Source: Tolypothrix tenuis PCC 7101 | GTDB lineage: Bacteria; Cyanobacteriota; Cyanobacteriia; Cyanobacteriales; Nostocaceae | Direction: 5' to 3' | Assembly (NCBI RefSeq): GCF_002368295.1 | Contig: NZ_AP018248.1 | Location: forward strand, 8,077,974-8,141,973 | Length of the DNA: 64,000 nt | Part shown: piece after piece, positions 51,541 through 61,729 of the stretch | Numbering within the stretch: position 1 is the first letter of the stretch | How the letters are laid out: each line of letters opens with the position of its first letter | Made by a program: the position numbers and the translations under genes | Notes under the pieces: generated by a model | The model's database searches: none | What the model was told of the DNA's origin: nothing | Seen by the model: the letters and a program-made list of their open reading frames with translations, nothing else

Positions 51541-54030
51541 TCAAGTCAAAATCGCCCCACCCATTAACCTTTCATACCTATACTTCAACTCTTCCTTCAT
51601 TAAATACCAACGCTCTAAAGTTGCATCTATTTCAATCACTTTCTCTGCTGCTTGTCGCGCTAATATCAAAACTTCCTCATCTTCCACCAAACTCGCTAGG
51701 GTAAAATCAGGCACACCCGATTGACGAGTTCCCAAAACTTCCCCAGGGCCGCGAAAACGCATATCCATTTCCGAGATAAAAAAGCCGTCCTGGGACTGTT
51801 CCATCACTTTTAGCCGTTGTTGTGCGTCAGGACTTCTGGAACTACTCATTAACAAACAATAGGACTGCGCCGCACCACGCCCAACCCTTCCCCGCAATTG
51901 ATGCAGTTGTGATAAACCAAATCGCTCTGCATTTTCAATGAGCATTACAGTCGCATTCGGCACATCTACGCCTACTTCTACAACGGTAGTTGAAACCAAA
52001 ATTTGCGTCTTGTTCTCGCGGAATTTGGTAATTGCTTCGTCCTTCTCGGCGGAAGTCATGCGACCATGAAGCAACCCGACTTGAAACTCCGGAAAAACGC
52101 TTTCTTGTAGCTTTTGATGCTCATCAACAGCTGAACGCAAATCCAGTTTTTCTGATTCTTCCACCAACGGCAAAACTACGTAAATTTGCCTTCCTTGGGC
52201 AATTTCTCGCCGCATCAGGTCGTAAGCATGGCTGCGTTGCTGACCTGTCAGCATTGTAGTTTGAATCTTTTGCCGTCCTGGTGGTAACTCATCAATTTGG
52301 CTAACATCCATATCTCCGTGTATTGTCAATGCCAATGTCCGGGGAATGGGAGTAGCTGTCATTGTTAATACATGAGGTTGTTCGCCTTTTTGCTGCAATC
52401 TTGCCCTTTGTTGCACCCCAAAGCGATGTTGTTCGTCAATTACTGCTAACCCCAGTTGCCTAAAGTTTACCGGGTCTTGAATCAAGGCGTGAGTGCCAAC
52501 TAATAAAGGTAATTCTCCTGTTTCTAGCTGGGCATGAATTTGTCGCCGCTTCACAGTTTTTGTTGAGCCTGTCAGTAATTCTACTGGTAAATGCAGCAGG
52601 TTAAACCAACTTACTAACTTGCGGTAATGCTGTTCTGCTAACACCTCAGTGGGAGCCATCAGCGCCGCTTGGTAGCCAGATTGAATCGCTGCTAAAATAG
52701 CCACCACAGCCACCACAGTTTTCCCAGAACCGACATCACCTTGCACCAACCGATTCATCGGTGCAGGTTTTTGTAAGTCGTTGAGAATATCGTTAATAAC
52801 TCGCTGCTGCGCGCCAGTGAGCTTAAAAGGGATAATTTCGTAGAATTTCTCTAATAGCTGACCTTTAGGAGCGAGAATAGCGCTAGTTTGGATTTGTTTA
52901 GCTTGATGTTGCCGTTGCAATAAACTCAATTGCAAATAGAAAAACTCGTCAAAAACCAGGCGACGACGGGCAACTTGCAGAGAAGCACTATCTGGGGGAA
53001 AGTGAATATTAGCGATCGCATCTTTCAATTCGATCAAGCCGTATTTATCTCGCAAACCACTGGGTAAGGGGTCTTTGAGATTTGCCGCTGCGGGTAAAGC
53101 AGCTATCACTGCTTGCCTGACCATATTCGCCGCTATACCCTCAGTTAAGGCATAAATTGGCACAACGCGACCAATGGTCAAAGAATCAATCGTATCACCA
53201 GGATTTCCTAACACTTCTAATTCCGGATTATCCAGCGTCAAGCCGTATTTGCTGGCTTTCACCAATCCGCAAGCTGCAATCACACTACCCACCGGATAGC
53301 GCCGTTTTAAACTTTCTTGCCAAGCGCGACTGGTAAACCTTGCACCCGCCGAAAAGCGACTGACTTTGATTTGTCCGGTGTTATCCTTCAGTATCAGTTC
53401 TAAAATGGATAATTTCTGATTTTTCGGACTATTAAAACAGTTGCAGCGCTTCACTGTCGCGACTATTGTCACCGTTTCACCCGCTTGCAACTCGCGTATA
53501 TTTACCTGACGTGCATAGTCAATATGGTCACGGGGATAGTAATAAAGTAAGTCGCGTACAGTATACACACCCAAACGCGCCAAATTATCAGCTTTTCTAA
53601 TGCCGATTTCTGGTAAATCGCTGAGTTTTTGGTCAATTTTGGGTGCTAGTCTCCGACTCACTTCAGCCACAATCGGCGTTGTCGGCTGTTGTTTTTTCGA
53701 TTGATAATTTCTCTGCTGCGCCTCAGCTACCCCATTATTTTCTGGTGGCTTACCGCTATCTTGCTGTAATTGATACAGATACCTGCGTGTTTCTGCTACT
53801 AAATGTTGCCTATCTTCCAAGCCCAAATGAGAATATTTTGCAAATTGCAGCGCTAATTCTTGCCAGCGACGGCGTTCAGTTGTGGGTAACCCAATAGGAA
53901 ACTTGCCCAGAGTCAAACTGAGAAATTCACTAAAGCGATATTGCCTACCCATCAAATCTGTAAAACCGTGTTCCGCCTCTACAGCTAAGGCTTTTTGCAA
54001 TCTTATCCAATCGGGTGTTTCATTAGTCAT
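51541..54030 (-). CDS. recG: ATP-dependent DNA helicase RecG
   Basis: An 829-residue replication-fork reversal helicase. About 135 extra N-terminal residues precede the wedge/OB domain (TVRDLLYYYPRDHIDYARQ, about 155-175), as in other cyanobacterial RecG. Helicase motifs: GDVGSGKT (Walker A), DEQHRFG, TMTATPIPRT, and in the second RecA domain VGVDVPNATVMLIENAERFGLSQLHQLRGRVGRG. The start is preceded by a run of GGGGACT repeats. Confidence 0.97.
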   Translation of the reverse strand: MTNETPDWIRLQKALAVEAEHGFTDLMGRQYRFSEFLSLTLGKFPIGLPTTERRRWQELALQFAKYSHLGLEDRQHLVAETRRYLYQLQQDSGKPPENNGVAEAQQRNYQSKKQQPTTPIVAEVSRRLAPKIDQKLSDLPEIGIRKADNLARLGVYTVRDLLYYYPRDHIDYARQVNIRELQAGETVTIVATVKRCNCFNSPKNQKLSILELILKDNTGQIKVSRFSAGARFTSRAWQESLKRRYPVGSVIAACGLVKASKYGLTLDNPELEVLGNPGDTIDSLTIGRVVPIYALTEGIAANMVRQAVIAALPAAANLKDPLPSGLRDKYGLIELKDAIANIHFPPDSASLQVARRRLVFDEFFYLQLSLLQRQHQAKQIQTSAILAPKGQLLEKFYEIIPFKLTGAQQRVINDILNDLQKPAPMNRLVQGDVGSGKTVVAVVAILAAIQSGYQAALMAPTEVLAEQHYRKLVSWFNLLHLPVELLTGSTKTVKRRQIHAQLETGELPLLVGTHALIQDPVNFRQLGLAVIDEQHRFGVQQRARLQQKGEQPHVLTMTATPIPRTLALTIHGDMDVSQIDELPPGRQKIQTTMLTGQQRSHAYDLMRREIAQGRQIYVVLPLVEESEKLDLRSAVDEHQKLQESVFPEFQVGLLHGRMTSAEKDEAITKFRENKTQILVSTTVVEVGVDVPNATVMLIENAERFGLSQLHQLRGRVGRGAAQSYCLLMSSSRSPDAQQRLKVMEQSQDGFFISEMDMRFRGPGEVLGTRQSGVPDFTLASLVEDEEVLILARQAAEKVIEIDATLERWYLMKEELKYRYERLMGGAILT

Positions 54031-54145
54031 GGGGCATTGGGCATGGGGACTGGGGACTGGGGACTGGGGATTGGGGACTAGGGATATGGGGAAGCAAGGG
54101 AAGAAATTCTCATTACCAATTACCCATTACCAATTACCAAACACC
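54031..54145. repeat. STRR block upstream of recG
   Basis: GGGGACT/GGGGATT iterations (54044-54085) followed by ATTACCA/ATTACCC iterations (54113-54140). This is the same pairing of blocks as at 48205-48303. Confidence 0.8.
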
Positions 54146-54149
54146 AAAA

Positions 54150-55130
54150 CTAATCATCATCCCAAATTGCACGCCATGCGGCTTCTGCTTCGGCAATTGA
54201 GCGTTCTCGCTGCTTTTTTTGATAATCTTGCCCTAGTTTCTTGAGCTGAATTAAGGTGTTACGAATTTGTCGGCGTGCAGATGAGAGTTTGGCATCAGCA
54301 AATTCAATTTCTCCTAGTCGCAGGTTAATAGCCATAACTTTTGTCAGGCTAGATTCTTCTGCATCCTGCTCATTTGGGATTTCAATGACCACGTTTAATA
54401 AGTTAGGTGGCCCAGGCATAACTTCGGCAGATGCTTCTGATGCCGCCGCAGCTACTTCTAAAATCGGTTCAGGTATTTTGTTAGGTAAAATATTGACTTT
54501 TTGCAGGGCAGCATTAGCATCATGAGAAACTTTTTTGAGTGTATGTTGAGTTAGCTTCTCTAGGCTTTGTTGCCATACTAGTAACTGCATCGGATTAGAA
54601 GGGTCGGTCAATTTCAAAGTAGAGATTTGGGATTTTGCATTGCGATGACCACCCGCATCAATCTTATCTACCTCATCTTCCTCATCGCCCACCCTATCGG
54701 GAAACTGCTTCGCATCTACCTCATCCCCATCATCCCCCTCATCTACCTCATCCCCATCATCCCCCTCATCTACCTCATCTACCTCATCCCCTTCATCTAC
54801 CTCATCTCCCTCATCCTCCTCATCCACCGCTACCGCATTCTGATTTTCTTCACTACTAACAATAGCCAGTAATTGCTCACCAGCTTGCTTACCTAATTTG
54901 CGGATGGCTTGTTGCAAATTGTGCCGTTGATTCAATGACAAGCTCAAGAACTTTTCGGGATAACCCTGGGTACACAGGTGATAAGTTGCCAGAATCAACT
55001 GCTGACGAACAGCTTGCCCTAACAGGTCTAAGTAAATAGCATAAGATTTTTGCAGTTCTGTGGCGATCGCAGCGATCGCTTCTTTCAGCAATGCAATATC
55101 CCGATCAATTCGCTCGATTGCTCTAGCCAT
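54150..55130 (-). CDS. Hypothetical protein with low-complexity Asp/Glu/Gly/Val tract
   Basis: A 326-residue protein with no recognised function. The N-terminal helical domain (about 1-95; ERIDRDIALLKEAIAAIATE) and C-terminal helical domain (about 165-326, ending KKQRERSIAEAEAAWRAIWDDD) are ordinary. Between them (about 100-160) lies a run of GDEVDEGDEVDE repeats encoded by GATGAGGTA/GATGAGGGG iterations (54700-54835 on the plus strand as CTCATC). The same simple repeat occurs intergenically at 46179-46204. It sits between recG and tsf on the same strand. Confidence 0.7.
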   Translation of the reverse strand: MARAIERIDRDIALLKEAIAAIATELQKSYAIYLDLLGQAVRQQLILATYHLCTQGYPEKFLSLSLNQRHNLQQAIRKLGKQAGEQLLAIVSSEENQNAVAVDEEDEGDEVDEGDEVDEVDEGDDGDEVDEGDDGDEVDAKQFPDRVGDEEDEVDKIDAGGHRNAKSQISTLKLTDPSNPMQLLVWQQSLEKLTQHTLKKVSHDANAALQKVNILPNKIPEPILEVAAAASEASAEVMPGPPNLLNVVIEIPNEQDAEESSLTKVMAINLRLGEIEFADAKLSSARRQIRNTLIQLKKLGQDYQKKQRERSIAEAEAAWRAIWDDD

Positions 55131-55348
55131 ATCTTCTCTTAATTACCCATCTAATCCCGATTATGGTACAAATGTACGAATCTATTTTAAATGAAATATT
55201 TTTAGGATTTAAGATTTTCTCGAAAGTATAGCAAATCTACTCTAAATAAAATTCTCGGTTAAAGGGGAAGGGGCAAAGGGAAATAAAATACCTTTAACCA
55301 TTACCCTTTTACCTTTCCCCAAGCCAAACAGGTATAAAAAATAAAATA

Positions 55349-55375
55349 CAGGCCAGCAAATTTTGCTTGACCTGT
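55349..55375 (-). terminator. Probable terminator downstream of tsf
   Basis: An interrupted stem, ACAGG/CCTGT outside and AGCAAA/TTTGCT inside, followed on the minus strand by T-rich sequence (TATTTTATTTTTT). It lies about 70 bp after the tsf stop. An AAATGACA repeat block (55385-55440) lies between. Confidence 0.6.
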
Positions 55376-55443
55376 CTTAATAACAAGTCATTTGTCATTC
55401 ATCATGAGTCAAATGACAAATAACAAATGACAAATGACAATAA

Positions 55444-56391
55444 TTATGACTTAACGCCCATTTGTGCAGCGACTTCTTCAGCAAAGTTGCTTTCTTGCTT
55501 TTCAATGCCTTCACCTAAGACATAGCGCACAAAGCGTTTGATTTTGATGTCTTGGCCGACTTTAGACTTAACTTGCTTCACCAAGTCTTCTACTGAAATG
55601 CTTTGATCGCGAATGAAGGGCTGATCCAGCAAAGCCAATTCTTTAAGACGTTTTTCAATCCGTCCTTGAACAATCTTTTCTTTGATGTTCTGTGGCTTGT
55701 TGGATAAGTCATCCCGCCCCATTTCCACTTCTTTTTCTTTATCAGCAACTTCAGCAGGTATTTCGTCTACACTGACATACTCGACATTGGGGCAAGCAGC
55801 TACTTGCATAGCGCTGTTCCGTGCTAAAGCTTGGAAATCTTCATTGCCCACGGCTGCATCAGTTTCAGATTCTATCTCAACTAACACACCAACTCGACCG
55901 CCAGTGTGAATATAGCTGTCTACTATACCTGCTTTGCCTTCCGCTAATGAAAAATTGACAAAGCGGCGCACCTGGATATTTTCACCAAGTTGAGCAATCA
56001 ATTGCTTGATGGATTCATCTACAGTTGCACTTGCATCTTCAATATAAGGTTGAGCCAATAAAGCTTCAACGCTATCAGCTGATGCTGCTTGCTTTGCCAG
56101 ATTTTTAACTAAAGCCTTAAAAGACTCGTTACGGGCAACGAAGTCGGTTTGGCAGTTAACTTCTATCAGTACACCTACCTGAGATCCAGGCTGGATGAAG
56201 GTGTCTACTAGACCTTCTGCTGCAACGCGATCGCTTTTTTTACCAGCTGAAGTGATGCCCTTTTGACGTAACCAATCTATGGCTTTGTCAATGTCACCAT
56301 CATTTTCTTTTAGTGCTTTTTTGCAGTCCATCATGCCAGCATTGGTTTTTTGGCGTAGCTCTTGGACTAGTTTTGCAGATATTTCCGCCAT
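55444..56391 (-). CDS. tsf: Elongation factor Ts
   Basis: A 315-residue guanine-nucleotide exchange factor for EF-Tu. The UBA-like N-terminus (KLVQELRQKTNAGMMDCKKAL) and the core TDFVARN exchange motif are intact, with two core subdomains and the C-terminal module with VRYVLGEGIEKQ. The length is normal for cyanobacteria. It follows rpsB at 144 bp, the standard rpsB-tsf arrangement. Confidence 0.97.
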   Translation of the reverse strand: MAEISAKLVQELRQKTNAGMMDCKKALKENDGDIDKAIDWLRQKGITSAGKKSDRVAAEGLVDTFIQPGSQVGVLIEVNCQTDFVARNESFKALVKNLAKQAASADSVEALLAQPYIEDASATVDESIKQLIAQLGENIQVRRFVNFSLAEGKAGIVDSYIHTGGRVGVLVEIESETDAAVGNEDFQALARNSAMQVAACPNVEYVSVDEIPAEVADKEKEVEMGRDDLSNKPQNIKEKIVQGRIEKRLKELALLDQPFIRDQSISVEDLVKQVKSKVGQDIKIKRFVRYVLGEGIEKQESNFAEEVAAQMGVKS

Positions 56392-56463
56392 GTTGCCCTC
56401 AATTCCTACTTGACCTCGAGTTGTAATCGCTAACTGGTGTTGAGTATTTCTATCTTACTCAGC

Positions 56464-56530
56464 GCTGAAGAAAGTATGAAGTTTGAAGTATGAAGTCTGA
56501 AATTTTCTCCTTCATACTTCATCCTTTACC
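56464..56530. repeat. Simple repeat between rpsB and tsf
   Basis: AAGTATGAAGTTTG-type iterations and their partial inverse (CTTCATACTTCATCC). The same motif appears between hmpD and hmpE (2866-2988) and after hmpF (10640-10650). Confidence 0.55.
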
Positions 56531-56535
56531 CTTAC

Positions 56536-57330
56536 CTATTCTTCTTCGTCTTCGTCGCTAGCATATGAGCCTGTTAGCTCAGTTTCTTCATAGTCGTAAT
56601 CTTCTTCAGCACCTTCGTAATCTTCATAGTCATCTTCTGCATCCAGCTGACCATGACGACCTTCATAAATCGCATCCGCCAATTTGCCGACGATCAGCTT
56701 AATTGATCTGATAGCGTCGTCATTTGCGGGGATGGGAATATCTACGACATCGGGGTCACAGTTTGTATCTAACATTGATACAATCGGAATTCCCAATTTT
56801 TGGCACTCTTGAACTGCGTTATACTCCCGGCGTTGGTCTACAATCACAACGACATCGGGAACTTTCCGCATGGTTTTAATCCCGCCCAAATATTTTTGCA
56901 GTTTCGCCATTTCCCGGCGTAACATTGAAGCTTCTTTTTTGGGCAACAAGTCCAATGCTCCGGTTTCTTCGCGGCGCTCTAAATCTTTGAGGCGGTCTAC
57001 TCTGGTTTTAATAGTTGTCCAGTTGGTCAGCATTCCGCCCAACCAACGTTGGTTAATGTAGTGGGAACCGCAACGGCTGGCTTCTTGGGCAATAATACCC
57101 GCAGCTTGCCGCTTGGTGCCGACAAACAAGAATTTCTTCCCTTGTTCAGCTTGTGTACGCATATAAGTATATGCATCTTCCATCAACTGGGCAGTTTGCA
57201 CCAAGTCGATAATATGTACACCATTGCGGGAAGTATAAATGTAAGGAGACATTTTTGGGTTCCAACGCCGGGTCTGATGACCAAAGTGAACCCCTGACTC
57301 CATCATTTGAGCCAATGAAACGACTGGCAT
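56536..57330 (-). CDS. rpsB: 30S ribosomal protein S2
   Basis: A 264-residue protein. It begins MPVVSLAQMMESGVHFGHQTRRWNPKM and carries FVGTKRQAAGIIAQEA and the NQRWLGGMLTN motif that fix it as S2. The last ~40 residues are a strongly acidic extension (EDDYEDYEGAEEDYDYEETE) common to cyanobacterial S2 but absent in E. coli. It is the promoter-proximal gene of rpsB-tsf. Confidence 0.98.
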   Translation of the reverse strand: MPVVSLAQMMESGVHFGHQTRRWNPKMSPYIYTSRNGVHIIDLVQTAQLMEDAYTYMRTQAEQGKKFLFVGTKRQAAGIIAQEASRCGSHYINQRWLGGMLTNWTTIKTRVDRLKDLERREETGALDLLPKKEASMLRREMAKLQKYLGGIKTMRKVPDVVVIVDQRREYNAVQECQKLGIPIVSMLDTNCDPDVVDIPIPANDDAIRSIKLIVGKLADAIYEGRHGQLDAEDDYEDYEGAEEDYDYEETELTGSYASDEDEEE

Positions 57331-57699
57331 ATATTTCTAACTCCGATTCGGGTTAAACCTCCACCCAGGCGTATCTCCCAATAGGGAAACACCCGAATTC
57401 CTGGATGTGCGAGATTAATGAACCATACTAGGGTAGCACATTTGGGATCAGGGGTAAGTCAAAAAGGCAAGGGAGCAGGGAGCAGGGAGCAAGGGGGAGT
57501 GCTGCAACAGCCTCAAAGCCAGTGCTAGTCAGCCTCCTAATTTGCTAGGGTAACTTGCTCCTAAATTTATTGACAATCAAAACCTGAGCAATAATACCTC
57601 TACCGTCTAAAATCTCAATGTTCAGTGTGGTTTCTTTCTCCCCTCTGCCCCCTGCTCCCTGCCCCTTTTCCTCTTTTCCAATGCCCAATTATCACAGTT
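57331..57699. other. rpsB upstream region with repeats
   Basis: 369 bp. The first ~100 bp should contain the rpsB promoter and leader. Further upstream are GGGAGCA iterations (57471-57497) and CCCTGCTCC-type iterations (57639-57665). No gene is seen. Confidence 0.45.
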
Positions 57700-58665
57700 T
57701 TAAGAATGCTTCAATTGCGCGTAGGCTTCGTAAACACCCTTAACGTTGTACCAATTAAGAAAAATTCGGGCAACTTCTAAAGCTAATTGGGGTTTACCTA
57801 AGTTAATTAGCCATTGTAAAAACGGTGCCATTGTCCGTTCGTTTAGCGCACCATTGAGGGAGAGAATACCCCAAAGCAAACGATGTATCCAAGTCATTTG
57901 AATCATCATCCGCACTTCCCAAGTGGGGTGCTTTTGATAAAACAAAACTCCCATGCGTCCGCGTTGAATTTCTTTGTCAATTAAGTTAGGAATTTGCTCT
58001 AATCTAAATGCTGGATGCCAATGATAACCAACTGCTGCTGGACATTTAATTAGTTGTAAACCGAGATTTTTTAGCCTGACACCAAGTTCTAAATCTTCCC
58101 ATCCATAGAGTTGAAATCTAGTGTCAAAAAGTCCTACTTTCTCTAACCAATGTTTAGGAATTGCCACATTACCTGTAGCGAAAAAAGCTGCGGAAAAATC
58201 TGTGACTTTATAAGGTTCAGAAGTGGGATGATCAAAATTAGCAGTATTAATCACTGCACCGTAGGTAAAAAAGCGATCGCTTCCCAATTTCTTTTGTCCT
58301 TGTACCAGCGCCTCAGCATGAGCCTGCAAGAAGTTGGACAGCACTACTAAATCGCTGTCAATAAAGATAATTGTGTCTCCCTGTGCTTGTTCTACTCCCA
58401 AATTCCGCGCCGCAGCAGGCCCTTGATGGTCTTGCTCAAAGCATCGCACATGGGGAAACTCTTCTTGATGTGCAGCTAACCATTCTAAAGTGCCATCAGT
58501 AGAACCATCATCTACCAAAACGATTTCATAACCTGTAATCGGGGTTGAATCACCCAAATCCTGCACTTCCAAAGCCCGCAGACACTTTTCTAAAATTGGT
58601 TTGCGATTGTAAGTTGGTATAACAACACTGAAAAACACATTCTCACCCACAACACTATTACCCAT
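57700..58665 (-). CDS. Family 2 glycosyltransferase
   Basis: A 321-residue GT-A fold enzyme. SVVIPTYNRKPILEKCLRAL is the nucleotide-sugar binding start, LVDDGSTDGTLEW holds the first Asp pair, and IFIDSDLVV is the DxD-like metal motif. GWEDLELGVRLKNLG is the acceptor-side ED motif. There is no membrane segment, so it is likely peripheral and acts in polysaccharide or glycolipid synthesis; donor and acceptor are not readable. It lies just downstream of UPF0182 on the same strand. Confidence 0.88.
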   Translation of the reverse strand: MGNSVVGENVFFSVVIPTYNRKPILEKCLRALEVQDLGDSTPITGYEIVLVDDGSTDGTLEWLAAHQEEFPHVRCFEQDHQGPAAARNLGVEQAQGDTIIFIDSDLVVLSNFLQAHAEALVQGQKKLGSDRFFTYGAVINTANFDHPTSEPYKVTDFSAAFFATGNVAIPKHWLEKVGLFDTRFQLYGWEDLELGVRLKNLGLQLIKCPAAVGYHWHPAFRLEQIPNLIDKEIQRGRMGVLFYQKHPTWEVRMMIQMTWIHRLLWGILSLNGALNERTMAPFLQWLINLGKPQLALEVARIFLNWYNVKGVYEAYAQLKHS

Positions 58666-58732
58666 CTCCAGAATAGGACAACTGTGACGCTAGCACTGTT
58701 CCTCTCCCCAAATTTGGACATCTGCTAAATAA

Positions 58733-61729
58733 TTAACCTGATGGAGATGCTTCTTCTACAGGACGAATAATGGCTGGTGCTGGGGTTACTTCTGGTTTAA
58801 AGATGGCTTGTAATGCTTGTTCTAAAGTTTGTGCCATGACAATTCGGTTTTCGTAAGCTACAACTACCCTAACTAAGGTAGGTAAACTATTTTTTGTAGC
58901 TTCTAAATAAATTGGCTCGACATAAAGCAAAGATTGTTCTATTGGTATTACCAAGAGATTGCCTTGTATAGCTCTAGAACCTTGGCGATTCCATAAAGAA
59001 ATTTGCTGAGAAATTACAGGATCTTGGTTAATTCTGGCTTCGATTTGTTCTGTCCCGTAAATCAGTCGTTCTTTGGGAAATACATAAAGTAGCAATTTAC
59101 CGTAATTTTGACCATCCGATCGCGCTGCTAACCAAGCAATTAAATTCGTTCTTTGCTTGGGAGTATAAGGTAAAAGCAAGAGAAATTCTTCAAAGGGGTT
59201 GGTAGGTAAGCTGGTAATTAAATAGTACGGTTCTACTGGACGCGCTTGATTACCATAGATTTCGTTGGGAATTTGCCATTGGTCTTCTCGGTTGTAAAAT
59301 ACCTGAGTATCTGTCATGTGGTATGTCATCAACCGTTCAGCCTGGATGTTGAAATAATCAACGGGATAGCGAATATGGTTGCTGAGTGTTTTCGGCATTG
59401 CACTCAGGGGTTTAAATAGTTTGGGAAAGATTTTTCGCCAGGTGGTAATTATTGGGTCATGGCGATCGGCAACATAAAAGTTAACAGTGCCGTTATACGC
59501 ATCTACTACAACTTTGACAGAGTTGCGAATATAGTTAATGCCATCTTGATTAGGATCGGAATAGGGATAGTGATGACTTGTTGTGTAGGCATCAACAATC
59601 CAGTAAAGATAATTTTGGTTTGTTGAGTAATCTTGATTGCTATTATCCAGATTGGCATTGGCAACTGCTAAATAAGGGTCACTGTCATATTTTAAAAAAG
59701 GTGCGATCGCTTGAATTCTTTGTTTAACATTGCGGCGTAATAAAATTTTTGTTTCTGGTAAAAAGTCCCTGGTTAACGTTATCTGCCAGTCTTTTAAATA
59801 GGCTGCAAATAGCCAACGTCGCCAAGTTGTCCCAATAGAAATGCCACCGTTGCCATCGTAGTTATTGTAAACGTTGTCACTACCACTGGGATAATCGAGT
59901 TCTCTGATTTTAGTACCAGTCATTACATAGTTATTCGTAATTTCACCGTAATAAATCCGGGGTTGCCCAATGGGAATACTGTTGCGAATACCTTGATTGG
60001 CAGTGGTGAGGGCACTGCTATCACCGCTAATATCTTTGACAAAATACTCTGGTAATCCACCGGGGCCAACTACATTTACAGGACTCAGAGTAAAACCAAA
60101 ACCGTGGGTATAAATTAGATGGCGGTTCACCCAGGTTTGTGCTTCTTGGGGAACTGCACTGTAGTCTAATTCCCTGGCTGCAATTAATACTTGTCGCCGT
60201 TCTGTAATTTCCTGAGGTGGGGATGATGATTCCTGTTTTGGTGCTGCAGGACGGCTACTGGCGGCTTCTGTTTCTAGAGTGTAGCGGTCAATATCAGCGC
60301 CGGGAAATTGATAGTAGGGTCGAATTTGCTGCAACTGACGGTTAGTTTCTAAAAGTGGGCGCTGATCCCACAAGCGAATATTCCGAATGGTCAGCTCATT
60401 TGCTTTGATATCAGCTTCTGTTAATTCACCTTGAGGGTTGAAATTTCTGGTATCAATTGGTTCCAAATCGAAGGCTTGGCGAGTTGAGGCAATAGTACGC
60501 TGAATGTAGGGTTGCTCTCGTTGCAATTCATTAGGCTCAACTATTAAATATTGCACTGCATTTGGTATCAGCAAACCACCTACCAGCGCCAACAAAAAAT
60601 AAACTCCTAAACCATAGAAAGCTAACTGACGATGGGGAGATTTCGGCCTCCAAAAGATTGTTCGCCATAAGAAGTAAAAGGCGATCGCTACTGCTAGGGC
60701 GCATAAAGTATTGTAAGCTGGCAGCTGTGCTACTACGTCGGTGTAGCTGGCACCGTAACTTACCCCACGCTTGGAATATACCAATTCATAACGACTTAAT
60801 AAATAACTAAGAGCCACAGCTACCATAAATGCACCACCCAAGCCATATAAATGACGTTGCTGTGGTGGCGAAAACCCTGGAAAAAATCCTTGGCTGAGAC
60901 TGTCGCCGGATAGGAGGTAGGTAAGAGTAACGGCAATTAAGCCATAAAAAAATAATCCCACTAGCCAGAGTCCTAGTAATTCTAATACTGGCAGGGAAAA
61001 TATATAAAAGCTGGTATCTTTAATAAATAAAGGGTCAGTGTCGTTAAAGGCAGTACGAAAGAAATATTGCAGTATCTTTGCCCAATTTTGGTAAATTATC
61101 TGCCCAAAGAGCAGACTTATGACAATAGCGATCGCCCTAAGCGACAATCGAGGATAAATTAAAATAGCGATCGCAATTCCCAAAACTAAGCTTAAATACC
61201 AAACTTGGGAAAATATTTGCCTTGCCAGCTGCCATATTGTCTCTAGCTGAAAGCGATCGCTTACAAGTAAACTAGTCTTACTAAATGCTGGATTCCAGTA
61301 AGAAATGGCAATTTCACCGTAGTAAGCCAGCATTAATCCCACCAACAAGCTGAAGCCCAAAGCCAGAGGTAGCAGCCAATGCAATCTGATGGCGGGAAAG
61401 CGTCGAGGATCGAAACTACGGGCTAAATTGCGAGGATCGGACTGAGGACTGAGAAGCCTTGTAAACTCACTGCTGAGTGGCTGACTCGTCACTGGCGGAG
61501 GATACTTGAGCCGTTCTGCCAAAAAGAGGTTTACCAGCAGATAGACAGCAGTTATCCCAACTACAAATACCCATATAGTAGTCTTAGTAACCAGCCTGAG
61601 CAGAAATACTTGGAGGTAGCCGACTTCCTGAAACCAGAAAACTTCGACTGGTAACCGGGAACCCAGAACTACGAGTAGCCACAGCCCTAGGAAGAATATT
61701 AATAGGCGAAAGCCCCATTTCCACAACAT
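58733..61729 (-). CDS. UPF0182 family membrane protein
   Basis: A 998-residue protein of the UPF0182/COG1615 family, function unknown. The N-terminal ~400 residues hold about seven membrane helices. The large extracytoplasmic part contains the family blocks VEPNELQREQPYIQRTIAST, YTHGFGFTLSPVN and YFVKDISG, and ends in a Pro-rich tail. Length and order match the family. A Ser/Pro-rich insertion (about 480-500, SSRPAAPKQESSSPPQE) is local. Downstream is the glycosyltransferase gene, 67 bp away. Confidence 0.93.
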   Translation of the reverse strand: MLWKWGFRLLIFFLGLWLLVVLGSRLPVEVFWFQEVGYLQVFLLRLVTKTTIWVFVVGITAVYLLVNLFLAERLKYPPPVTSQPLSSEFTRLLSPQSDPRNLARSFDPRRFPAIRLHWLLPLALGFSLLVGLMLAYYGEIAISYWNPAFSKTSLLVSDRFQLETIWQLARQIFSQVWYLSLVLGIAIAILIYPRLSLRAIAIVISLLFGQIIYQNWAKILQYFFRTAFNDTDPLFIKDTSFYIFSLPVLELLGLWLVGLFFYGLIAVTLTYLLSGDSLSQGFFPGFSPPQQRHLYGLGGAFMVAVALSYLLSRYELVYSKRGVSYGASYTDVVAQLPAYNTLCALAVAIAFYFLWRTIFWRPKSPHRQLAFYGLGVYFLLALVGGLLIPNAVQYLIVEPNELQREQPYIQRTIASTRQAFDLEPIDTRNFNPQGELTEADIKANELTIRNIRLWDQRPLLETNRQLQQIRPYYQFPGADIDRYTLETEAASSRPAAPKQESSSPPQEITERRQVLIAARELDYSAVPQEAQTWVNRHLIYTHGFGFTLSPVNVVGPGGLPEYFVKDISGDSSALTTANQGIRNSIPIGQPRIYYGEITNNYVMTGTKIRELDYPSGSDNVYNNYDGNGGISIGTTWRRWLFAAYLKDWQITLTRDFLPETKILLRRNVKQRIQAIAPFLKYDSDPYLAVANANLDNSNQDYSTNQNYLYWIVDAYTTSHHYPYSDPNQDGINYIRNSVKVVVDAYNGTVNFYVADRHDPIITTWRKIFPKLFKPLSAMPKTLSNHIRYPVDYFNIQAERLMTYHMTDTQVFYNREDQWQIPNEIYGNQARPVEPYYLITSLPTNPFEEFLLLLPYTPKQRTNLIAWLAARSDGQNYGKLLLYVFPKERLIYGTEQIEARINQDPVISQQISLWNRQGSRAIQGNLLVIPIEQSLLYVEPIYLEATKNSLPTLVRVVVAYENRIVMAQTLEQALQAIFKPEVTPAPAIIRPVEEASPSG

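Noticed and set aside
54627..54872. His/Pro- and Leu/Ile-rich plus-strand frames opposite the acidic protein
   Set aside because: They are antisense shadows of the GATGAG repeat tract; composition is dictated by the repeat.
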